Shown in pieces: positions 11,401 to 18,950 of a stretch of 64,000 nt of DNA. This DNA comes from Sporisorium sorghi (Eukaryota; Basidiomycota; Ustilaginomycetes; Ustilaginales; Ustilaginaceae), in assembly GCA_023212695.1 (NCBI GenBank), contig JALCCG010000050.1:38160-102159 (forward strand). The letters are read 5' to 3'. Numbering within the stretch: position 1 is the first letter of the stretch; each line of letters opens with the position of its first letter. The translations under genes were made by a program, and so were the position numbers. The notes below the pieces were generated by a model. The model had not been told where the DNA came from. It saw nothing but the letters and a program-made list of their open reading frames with translations, and made no database searches.

Positions 11401-12160
11401 CGGAAGAGGCCTGCGATTCGATGTTTTGCGGCACTTGAAGCGGCTCGGGCAAAGCGCGGGTGTAGAAAGGAGCGTCGTAAGGCACGTGGGAGTGCGATGA
11501 AGCAGCAAGAGGACCCATGGAGGGTGTCGGTGCGGTTGTGAGGATCGAGGTGGTCATGATTGGAGACGAGATGCTTGGCCTCGAGGATGACGGAGGAGAA
11601 GGACTGGAGCGTCCAGCGTCGGCACTAGCGCGGAAGAGGTCCACGGAAGCCTTGCGAAGAAGACCACCGCGCGCGGCAGGAGGCGATGGACCTTGCGGGC
11701 TGGAGGGCGCAGCAAAACGATCGCGCGCCTTGGTGTAGGCCAGAGGCTGAGTCTGAGGAGCAGCGGGTTTGCGAATCTGGTCGGCCCATACGATACGAGG
11801 GCTGCTGTTGGTTGTGGGCGGCGATGATGGCGCGGCTGCGGGTTTGACACGCTTTTCGGACCAATCTTGTGCCTGCTTGACGATGTAGGCTTCCCATTGA
11901 GAAAAGGGCGAGTCGGGACGGGGTCGATCGGTGGAGGGCACAACCACGCCGGGGACCATCATGGCATGCATGGGAGCGCCACCGTTCCGGTTCCCGTTTC
12001 CGAGCGACAAGGAAGACGAGTTGTTGTGGAATGGGCGAGATGTGCTCGCGTCGCCGGATTGCGAGGGTGAGCGGAAAGGAGATCGCTCCAAAGCAGCGTC
12101 GAACGACATCCTAGACGAAGATGATGGAGACGACGTTGATCGGTCGTAGAACGAGGACAT
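8420..12160 (-). CDS. Large disordered protein with C-terminal membrane segments and GRAM-like domain (1246 aa)
   Basis: I do not recognise a named family. Residues 1 to about 850 are low-complexity Ser/Pro/Ala sequence with many possible phosphorylation sites. From about 900 the protein is ordered. Hydrophobic segments lie at about 970-986, 1030-1048 and 1052-1072. The C-terminal 100 residues have a GRAM/PH-like pattern (HLVVLPSRVVFRAIG at about 1162-1176, and GQTFEVDDVQGRDGAFNRL near the end). Such an arrangement suggests an ER or contact-site membrane protein that binds lipid, which is inference. The start at 12160 is chosen for its CTACCATG context. The frame stays open upstream to an ATG at 12385, but that part looks like leader sequence with CAG acceptor-like sites. 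There is no sign of introns in the coding part. Confidence 0.7.
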   Translation of the reverse strand: MSSFYDRSTSSPSSSSRMSFDAALERSPFRSPSQSGDASTSRPFHNNSSSLSLGNGNRNGGAPMHAMMVPGVVVPSTDRPRPDSPFSQWEAYIVKQAQDWSEKRVKPAAAPSSPPTTNSSPRIVWADQIRKPAAPQTQPLAYTKARDRFAAPSSPQGPSPPAARGGLLRKASVDLFRASADAGRSSPSPPSSSRPSISSPIMTTSILTTAPTPSMGPLAASSHSHVPYDAPFYTRALPEPLQVPQNIESQASSVRSPSPLPLSLPGDDFSASLLINFDKRSSTGSASSGRAPGPSELLAAPLPALLNPETSGPPSIADTYSLNSRRHSWASSVDLDPAIICTPPLSNDGWQDQSHSGRPAFLAGFEMDHDTDESDTECSVYPDDHEEIASMPSISMASSLTPQEEQLPPQPVFQRLEADVLSLVDYGEGLNASQRFTPDGRPLSQLDISSLPREKEEMIRKARAQLISPRTFKKAFSIKKKHSVSGSTSSGSRSHGSPPSQPNSSSEEVGKITESVPQTPVVMTPRAGLPSIVAEDMTQWAAGVPAEAPPTSPVEGSASFVAQAPAMQPSPSVDSSAPTVVSIDSASIAPLSPTLSVAPNSIASESSADGVSSLNSFGQRRHRVATPGLTKVSSSAAGASATLDPHLARTKTRARFNGSVSSHTPSMLSNTSSNGRRTSRKSRSGRTRITDSMPSFANMASSLAVPVSEQRRFSNRSLSSEGSIDSHSNASNGSSFAKVGGSSDDGMAVPLSPSSVASTGVFKSVLRKRVPEGDGVMSPKKEVSFDLSASRGFGAVEEVGDEEEEELLEHEQRQRGHLVLPPMKLQAKQAAMVGDAAAAADGQTLGQDDLDIIRFLSSFGKDIQSVESLEVLDNVHAGVNEWPKREDWDSLPAFLVAYATTFLSAYTDDSATLVYSDERAPAVEGTSSLTLGSDSVYASCARWVLRVASWEQPAVSAGVCGAYAYGWKKGRLAVVLLAGLALLVATQGSSKDAEQGIEEAYRKVAPVVLGSASTHERLRNLWLRRSPRALLRLSGLLLALAVGASQVGSGAVLSLPGLLVGLALFAWLPLVLHQPEWAPAGLKRVNPVDVLLYDVPTDAQHAMVTMRRRAAGGERLVNRVRVGVEVSPTSFDHRVSAQELQHAKDVLDGAHWARYDGEVGHLVVLPSRVVFRAIGKDGEKVRLNEELTKACRITLDARLEKVVRLDKTEGGLRMRLKNGQTFEVDDVQGRDGAFNRLMALAPQKWY

Positions 12161-13535
12161 GGTAGCAAAAAGACCTGTAGAGCAACGGACACAAAAGAAG
12201 GAGAACGCTGCCTGAAAGAATCGAGATGAGGATGAGGATGGTGGTCGAGAAAGAAACGAGGCTTTGGTTGCGTGCGTGCATGTGAAGCAGCGTGTGATTA
12301 AGTAGAAGAGGAGGAGGAGGAGGATGTGCGCGCGACTGGAAGAGGTTGACACGCAGTGCAAAGCTGCAGAGCTGCAGAGCTGCATCAATGGCTTTCGATA
12401 CGAGCACAGGCAACCTAAGCGAAGCGATCAAAGAGCGGACAAAAACGTTGCGGGGGGAAAAAGGCGGCAGAGGTTGATAATTTATTTTCCAGACTCTTGG
12501 CTGCCCAGTTGTGCGCGCTAAGCGAGCCATCGGCTTTGCTTTTCCTTTTTGGTTGCAACCGCTCCCGAGCAGTTGAGCTGCCTTGAAAGTGGCGGTGAAA
12601 CTCGAAAAGGCAGTGGGCGTACAGCCAAATAGAGCGGAGAACGAAAAATGATCCTCACTTGTTTTCCAACTGAAATCAAAAAAAAATAAAAATAAAAAAA
12701 GAGAAAAAAAAGGGACGAGACCTTCTCTGCTGGAGAAGACACTGCTTGCGCCTGTTCCTGCTCTAGACACTGTAGAAGCTGGTAATTGCGTCGAAATAGT
12801 CACTGAGCGAGAGTATCATCGGTCATTGACATGGACGAGTACACAAAGAGGAGGATAGAGGATGGAAGCCGATTGAGGCGCACTGCTTGATTTGAAAAGA
12901 AAAAAAATAAAATGCCCCGTCCTCACAAATGAGCTCATCACGAGAAAAACCCCGCGATGCAGGCGGATCGGCAGTGTGTCTCTGAGACCCACAACCCCGC
13001 ATTTTCTTTTTCTTTTTTTCTTTTTTTTTTTTTTTTTGCGCCATCGTTGACTCGTCCAGCGCTGCTTCCTCTCTCTTTCCCTCAAAAAAAGAAATTTTAC
13101 GTCTGTTTGCGGCGGAGAAATCGTCGCCGTTTCTGATTCTGTTTGTAAGTTACGGCCAAACGGCGAACCTCTCTGCTTTTGACCTCCGACGAAGTGCATG
13201 TCGTGCTCGCCCACTCACACAGTCTAGGCCGCGAGCATATCGTCTCCTCTGAATGACCAATTGCTGGTCTGCGAGATTCGGATCGTCTCTGCCTCAGCCC
13301 CGCCCGTCAATCAAAGCTCTGTTTTTGTTTTTTTTACAGCCCCGACTGAGCCGCAAACCCGAGTTCGGTTGGCCGGGTCCACTCAACCGTATGTTGCGGC
13401 TCGAACGTGCTACAGTGGTGGATGCACACAAGAGGGCCTCAGCGTGCTTGCAGTCGGCTCTCATGCTTACGACCAGACCAAGCGAATTTCTTTAGTTCCT
13501 TCTCGTCAATGCACCCGCAGTCCAGCTTAGCGTGG

Positions 13536-13571
<36 letters not shown>
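13536..13571 (+). repeat. A36 homopolymer tract
   Basis: Thirty-six consecutive A residues lie in gene-free DNA. No coding remnant, target-site duplication or RNA gene was recognised beside it, so it is a simple repeat rather than a demonstrable retroposon tail. Confidence 0.9.
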
Positions 13572-13575
<4 letters not shown>

Positions 13576-14511
13576 CCTTTCCTCACCGATAGCTCAGCAG
13601 CATACCGTCGATCGATATCATGCTGCAACCGCTAGCTTCTGGCTGCTGGCTGCTGAAGCTTTGGCCTCTCCGGACCCCTGTTAGAGCCGCTGTAAGAAGG
13701 GGGTGGTGGAAAGTCGGCGGCTTGCGGCTTCTGTTTGTCCTCCAAATTTCGAAGCGCTTCTTTTTCATTTTCAGACGGGGCAAATCGTACAGTAATTTAA
13801 AATTTACGAATTGATTTTCACACTGTTATGCTGCGCGCTTCTCTGCGGGGCAAGTCACAGCTCGTGCTTGAAGCAGAGCCGCCTCTGCTCTATCTCCGCT
13901 TTGTCGTCGCAGTGGTCACGGGTGCGGTCTGCTGCCCAGCCATGCGATTCTCGTCTTCTGTGTACCCAACTTGCAATCGAGCATCGTCCACAGGCCTTGT
14001 TCTTCACCGTTCAACGACTGCTTTTGGCGACGTCTCTTGAGGCAAAAAGGTGGGCAAAAGCGGCCAAGTATCAAAGTGGCGTCGAGCGATCTGCGCCCTG
14101 CTTCCAAGTGAGTCTGCAGATCTTGCCCTTCTGTGTTCGTCTCTCGGATATCCAGCTGAGAAAGAAAGGCCCACAGGGCGCGACTCAGGCGAGGGCGCGC
14201 TGAGACATCCTCGTCGCGTAAAGTAGCCCAGTGGCCAGCTTTTGACCGGCCGGAGCTGGAGTAGCATGGAACCCGCCCAACCCCCCGCACATCCTTGCAT
14301 GGGATTCTGGCTTGACCCGATGAGCTGCAGCAGAGCCTCGTGTGAAAAGTCGGAGCAGCCAGGGTGTGCTTCCGACTTCGTATGCAGGAAGGGCGTGCGG
14401 GTGGATGAAAGGCAAGCAGTCGGTGGCTGATAGCGGCGAGCGTATGACTCGCTGGAGCGGAGGATGATGCTTCGGCTTGTACGAAAGAGCAAGCCTTCTT
14501 CAGACTTGTGC

Positions 14512-14526
14512 GGGGGGGGGGGGGGG
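14512..14526 (+). repeat. G15 homopolymer tract
   Basis: Fifteen consecutive G residues lie inside the 3.5 kb gene-poor stretch. The exact length may be affected by sequencing. Confidence 0.85.
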
Positions 14527-15659
14527 ACGATCCCCACATCCGAGCTTGGCGAGGGCGATCTGCCGTTGTGAAACCCCCTCCCACCCAACGTTGCGCCCCA
14601 AGGGTCCTCGTCCCAGGAACACCTTGGCGCTACCACACCGCCCTCAGTCCCCAACCTTGCTCTGAGGTAGAAACGACGCCCTCCTCCAACAACTCACAGC
14701 CTAACTTGGCCGCAGTGAATCCGTGTTCCTCGCCTACCGTATCCGCACCATCAGCTCATTCCAACCTTTTATGCGCCGGCGTAGCTCTCCAGACCCGAGA
14801 AAGGCGACACCCATCCAGCCAAGATGCTTATCTGTACTCTGGGCCGTGGTACAGTAGCGAGAGAGCGCCCCAGGGTCCCGGATTGGATTCAAGGAAGTGA
14901 AGATCATCAGCCGAGCCAAGACATTGATCTAGCGCACAGAGTAGCGCTGCACGAGGCTGCAGCGGCAGTAGTATGGAGTTCGGCTTGCTGTGCTTCTGCG
15001 AAGGTCGTCTCGTCGACAGAGAGACTGATGTTGGAGGGCAAAGGGCGGAGCGTACCTCGCTTTCAGAGCTTGGTCGAGATAGTGAGCGGGGCGGCTCTGT
15101 TTCGTACGAAAGACCGCCCCAACTGCTGATCGGATCTTGCCGCCAAAGATTCATCGGGCGTCGATCACTGGCGGTCCATCACCAGCATCATACGTTTGTT
15201 ACAACCCCAGATGGTGATATTTCTCGCCTTCTCAACGAGCGAACAAGGGCCACCATCACACGCTTCGAGACGCACACAGAGATGATTCAAAAAGCCTTGG
15301 TATTGGTACACAGACAAGAAGCCCTTTCTCTCTGCCAAGTCAGGGCACAAGCCCAACAAGCGCGAGAAGAGAAAAGGCGCATGCCCGAACGAGACAACCT
15401 GTGAGAGTCAAGAAAGTCTACAGGCGCGAAGGTGATGGAGCGACAGAAAGAGCCCACAAAGAAGACGGGGAGGGCATACTAGCAAGAGCCATGGAACTTG
15501 AAGAGAAGCAGTTGTGCTGTGGGTGAATAATGGCTGTCATCTCGTGGAACGAGTGACGGTGGAGGGCTGGAAGGGCATCCATGGAACAGCGAAGGAAGGC
15601 GACAGGGAACGAGACAAGAAAACAAGACCAGGGAAACACACAAAGAAGCGACGTATCGC

Positions 15660-16433
15660 TTATGCGTCACCCTTGGACTTCTTCTTGGGAGGCTCCTCCT
15701 CCTCGCCGAGGTCGATCTCGGCGTCATCGTCGTCGTCATCCTCCTCCTCATCCTCCTCGTCCTCGCTGTCAAAGTCGTCCTCGTCAAAGTCGAGGTCGTC
15801 GGCGCCAGTGTAGAAATCAATCGCCTTGGGCCAGAATTCCATGATCGCGTGACCAATTCCACCAGCGACCTCCCGGTCAGTGTTCTCGAAGAAGGTCGAG
15901 AAGAACGAGCCGGGCTCAAAGTCGTCGCTGTCCGGCCCACCAATGGTAGGCTTGAGCTTAACCAGGTTCTTGTCGTCCGACTTCCAGTCGATCTGCGTCT
16001 TCTCGGGCCGTGTCTCCTCGAGGAAGTTGAACTCGTCCTCGAGCGACTTGGCGCCCTTAACCAGCGAAAACTTCTTGACGAGCTTGTCGTTGGAGAAGTA
16101 CGGGTTCTCGCGGAAGTGGAACGTGATCGTGGCAGCACGAGGGTCCTCGATGTCGCGGTCCACCTCAATGTTCGAGAGGTACGAGAGCGCATCGTGGTCG
16201 GCATCGTCAATGTAGACGTTGGTGGCCATGCAGTTGATCAGCGCCTGGAACCAAAAGTCCTTGACAGACGAGACAATGTCGGCGCGCTTCTTGTACAGAG
16301 GAGCGTTGAGCTTGAGCTCGTGCTTGAAGAGCTCGACGTCGGCCTTGCGGAAGTCCTTGACGAGAGCATCGACTTTTTGCTGGAGAGCATCCGAGAAGGT
16401 CTTGGCCTCGGGCTGGCGGTACGAGTCGGTCAT
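15660..16433 (-). CDS. SET/VPS75-type NAP-family histone chaperone (257 aa)
   Basis: NAP-family proteins bind H3-H4 or H2A-H2B and assist nucleosome assembly. The fold appears complete: a long N-terminal dimerisation helix (about 12-48), then the earmuff domain, with NVYIDDADHDALSYLSNIEV and ITFHFRENPYFSN at about 95-140. EPGSFFSTFF lies near the C-terminal end of the domain. The tail (about 212-247) is almost entirely Asp/Glu and ends in a basic KKKSK, a possible nuclear signal. The short length and lack of a long N-terminal acidic region fit SET/TAF-I or VPS75 better than NAP1 itself. ATG 16433 begins right at the dimerisation helix; upstream frame is open but carries a poly-Lys tract from the promoter A/T run. 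It is divergent to the RBBP4-type gene, another histone-binding protein. Confidence 0.85.
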   Translation of the reverse strand: MTDSYRQPEAKTFSDALQQKVDALVKDFRKADVELFKHELKLNAPLYKKRADIVSSVKDFWFQALINCMATNVYIDDADHDALSYLSNIEVDRDIEDPRAATITFHFRENPYFSNDKLVKKFSLVKGAKSLEDEFNFLEETRPEKTQIDWKSDDKNLVKLKPTIGGPDSDDFEPGSFFSTFFENTDREVAGGIGHAIMEFWPKAIDFYTGADDLDFDEDDFDSEDEEDEEEDDDDDDAEIDLGEEEEPPKKKSKGDA

Positions 16434-16613
16434 TGTGATGTGAGTAAAGTAGATTGAAAAGGGGGGGGTCGGGAAGTATCCAAAAAGAAGAGGTGCAAGC
16501 AAGCGATACGGAAGCTTGTTTGGGTATGTGGTGGTAGAAGGAACAGAAGAGGGTGTGACCGTTGCTACCGAAAAGAAGTCTGCATGGACTGGCATCCGCA
16601 GCAGAAGAAAGCG

Positions 16614-16644
<31 letters not shown>

Positions 16645-17443
16645 TTTTTTTTGGTGAACAAAACTTTGTGTGTGTTGCTAAGAATTGTGCTTGTGTGGAG
16701 CTCGAACCGCTTTTTTTTCTTCGCCGAAAAAAGTGGAAGTTCTTCCTGCACGTGTCTGTGCGTTGGTTGCCTCGAAAAATTTCAAGGTGGCGAAAAATTG
16801 TCAGAACAGTCAAGAAAAAAAAAAGTCGCGACGCACGGACGTCACTTGCAACGCGCGACATCATTCTATCAGCATCTGTGGGAGTTCCACCAGACTTGCT
16901 GCATTGCTTTATCCATCCAGATGTCACTTTCTCATGTGTGCGTACTGTAATTGCGCGCTAACAACCTCACTTCCTCGGCCTTAGTGATCTGGAACGACTT
17001 CCGTTGAGCTTTGAAGGAGGGTGTGCGCAGAGAAGGAGCACGGTTCGCGTTGATTGCAGATCCCACACTCAACGCGACGCGAGTCCGTGAAGGGGGAATT
17101 TCACCTTGTAAAAGACTCGTCCGAGAAGAAGCTCAACTACGCGTTGTCTCTGTTACTTTTTCGAGAAGGCGAGTCGCTGCGCCTTTGTCTCTTTCTCTGC
17201 AGCGTGACCCGCGTTCTGCCTTTCATTCAAGATCAAGCGAAGTGTCCAAAAGCCTCCACTGTCGCTTTCGTCGCTGTTCTTCCCATCCCTCTCTCTCTCT
17301 CCTCCTACAACCTGCAACTCGTTCCACCATCCTATCCAACACTGACTCTCCTTCGAACGCATCAACCTCGCGCCCTCTTGCTTGGCAGACATACCACGCC
17401 GAAAGTACAACATCATCACGAATCGTAGCGGCCACCTTCAACC
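16434..17443. promoter_or_regulatory. Divergent promoter region, SET/NAP chaperone / RBBP4-type gene
   Basis: About 1 kb lies between two chromatin genes transcribed in opposite directions. It contains an interrupted T35 tract (16617-16652) about 190 bases upstream of the chaperone ATG. A pyrimidine-rich stretch with CTCTCTCTCTCTCC (about 17289-17303) precedes the RBBP4-type gene. No additional gene is supported. Confidence 0.5.
16617..16652 (+). repeat. T16-G-T19 tract
   Basis: This near-homopolymer run lies in the promoter of the histone chaperone gene (A-rich on that gene's coding strand). It is one of several long dA:dT tracts close to start codons in this window. Confidence 0.85.
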
Positions 17444-18748
17444 ATGGACGCCTCAAATCTCATCGAGGATGAGACCGCCATCGCGCAACAAAAGCTCTCG
17501 AACGAAGAGTACAAGATCTGGAAAAAGAACTCGCCCTTCCTCTACGACCTTGTGGTGACGCATGCGCTCGAGTGGCCGTCGCTCACCTGCCAGTGGTTCC
17601 CGGACAAGGAGACGCCCGCAGGGCAGTCGTACACGCAGCACCGCCTCCTGCTGGGCACGCACACGTCTGGCCAAGACCAGAATTACCTTCAAATCGCACA
17701 GGTGCAGCTGCCCAATACAGGAGCGGACGGCGCGGCGTTGAACTCAGCCGAGAGCCGGCTGGACCTCAAGCAGTACGACGAGGATAAGGGCGAGATTGGG
17801 AGCTACTCGGCGACGACGGCGCGCCTGACGATTGTGCAGAAGATCAACCACGATGGCGAGATCAACCGGGCGCGGTACTGTCCGCAGAACTGCGACCTGA
17901 TTGCAACGCGTACTGTGACGGGCAAGACGTATATCTTCGATAGGACGAAGCACTCGAACACGCCTTCGGCCGACGGCGTCTGTCGTCCGGACATCGTGCT
18001 CGAGGGCCAGGAGCAGGAGGGCTACGGGCTCGCGTGGTCACCGCTGAAACAGGGCCACATTCTCGCCGCTAGCGAGGACACCACCGTCTGCCACTGGGAC
18101 ATCAACGCCTACACCAAGGGCTCCAACACCCTGCAGCCGCTGGCGACGTACACGGGCCACACGGCGATCGTCGAGGACGTCGCATGGCACAACCACCACG
18201 AGTCGCTGTTCGGATCCGTTGGCGATGACCGCCAGCTGCTCATCTGGGACGTGCGCGAGCCCGCGTCCGCGCCCAAATACCGCGTCGAGGCGCACACGGG
18301 CGAAGTCAACGCGCTCGCGTTCAGCCCAGAGAATGAGAACATCCTCGTCACCGGCAGCGCGGACAAGACCGTCGGCGTCTGGGACCTGCGCAACTTGAAG
18401 GTCAAGCTCCACTCGCTCGAATCGCACACGGATGAAATCTTGTCCGTGTGTTGGTCGCCGCACCACCCGACCGTGCTCGCCAGCGCATCCGCGGATCGCA
18501 GGGTGAACATCTGGGACCTGAGCAAGATCGGCCAGGAGCAGACCCCGGAGGACGCAGAGGATGGCCCGCCCGAGCTCATCTTTGTGCACGGCGGTCATAC
18601 GAGCCGCCCGACCGATCTGGGCTGGAGCCCGCACATGGAGTGGGCGCTGACGTCGGCCGCTGAGGATAACATCGTTATGGTCTGGAGGCCCAGTAAAGCT
18701 GTGATCGATACAGGGAATGAGGAGGTCAACCCGGAGGACCTCGAGTGA
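17444..18748 (+). CDS. RBBP4: Histone-binding WD40 protein, RBBP4/MSI1/HAT2 family (434 aa)
   Basis: Proteins of this family bind histone H4 helix 1. They serve in CAF-1, HAT, deacetylase (Rpd3/Sin3 type) and, where present, PRC2 complexes. The N-terminal helix EEYKIWKKNSPFLYDLVVTH leads into the family signature HALEWPSLTCQW. Seven WD blades follow, with clear GHTAIVEDVAWH, AHTGEVNALAFSP, SHTDEILSVCWSP and LGWSPHMEW segments. A PEDAEDGPPEL acidic loop lies before the last blade, as in RBBP4. The length is typical. Paralogues exist in fungi, so which complex it serves cannot be decided here. The start is in an ACCATGG context. Confidence 0.92.
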   Translation: MDASNLIEDETAIAQQKLSNEEYKIWKKNSPFLYDLVVTHALEWPSLTCQWFPDKETPAGQSYTQHRLLLGTHTSGQDQNYLQIAQVQLPNTGADGAALNSAESRLDLKQYDEDKGEIGSYSATTARLTIVQKINHDGEINRARYCPQNCDLIATRTVTGKTYIFDRTKHSNTPSADGVCRPDIVLEGQEQEGYGLAWSPLKQGHILAASEDTTVCHWDINAYTKGSNTLQPLATYTGHTAIVEDVAWHNHHESLFGSVGDDRQLLIWDVREPASAPKYRVEAHTGEVNALAFSPENENILVTGSADKTVGVWDLRNLKVKLHSLESHTDEILSVCWSPHHPTVLASASADRRVNIWDLSKIGQEQTPEDAEDGPPELIFVHGGHTSRPTDLGWSPHMEWALTSAAEDNIVMVWRPSKAVIDTGNEEVNPEDLE

Positions 18749-18950
18749 AATGTCGGTGGACGCGAAAGAGGTGTGACAGTAACGCAACGCAAATGAAAAC
18801 CTTTCTCTTGATCCCCGCCGCTCGAGTGTGTGTCCCCGCAAGCACTTGCTCTTGCTTGCAGCTCAACTCTCTCACCGCGACTGTGAACAAAGTGCTTCTG
18901 AATCAAAACAATCGGGACTCTATTCGCCGTCCCTGCCGTGCAAACAGCTC

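Larger units (their letters stand above)
12161..15659. other. 3.5 kb region without a confident gene
   Basis: This is the longest gene-poor stretch in the window. It must hold the promoter of the 1246-aa protein gene and the 3' UTR of the histone chaperone gene. It contains A/T tracts (12680-12712 and 13012-13037), an A36 run (13536-13571) and a G15 run (14512-14526). Several mutually overlapping open frames of 100-220 codons occur at 13.8-15.4 kb on both strands. None has a recognisable domain, and they contradict each other. The most coding-like is + 14973-15404 (ATG, 143 aa, with a charged helical C-terminus). No tRNA or rRNA is seen. Confidence 0.5.

Noticed and set aside
12161..12385. 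Upstream extension of the 1246-aa protein to the ATG at 12385
   Set aside because: Ser/Phe-rich with acceptor-like sites, more like 5' leader; the ATG at 12160 has a better context.
13536..13571. Retroposon poly(A) tail
   Set aside because: No coding remnant and no target-site duplication could be recognised around the run.
13588..13640. tRNA-like A box (ATAGCTCAGCAG)
   Set aside because: No B box (GGTTCGANNCC) at the right distance and no cloverleaf can be drawn.
16697..16712. B-box-like GGTTCGAGCTCC on the minus strand
   Set aside because: Flanks do not pair as a T arm and no A box precedes it.
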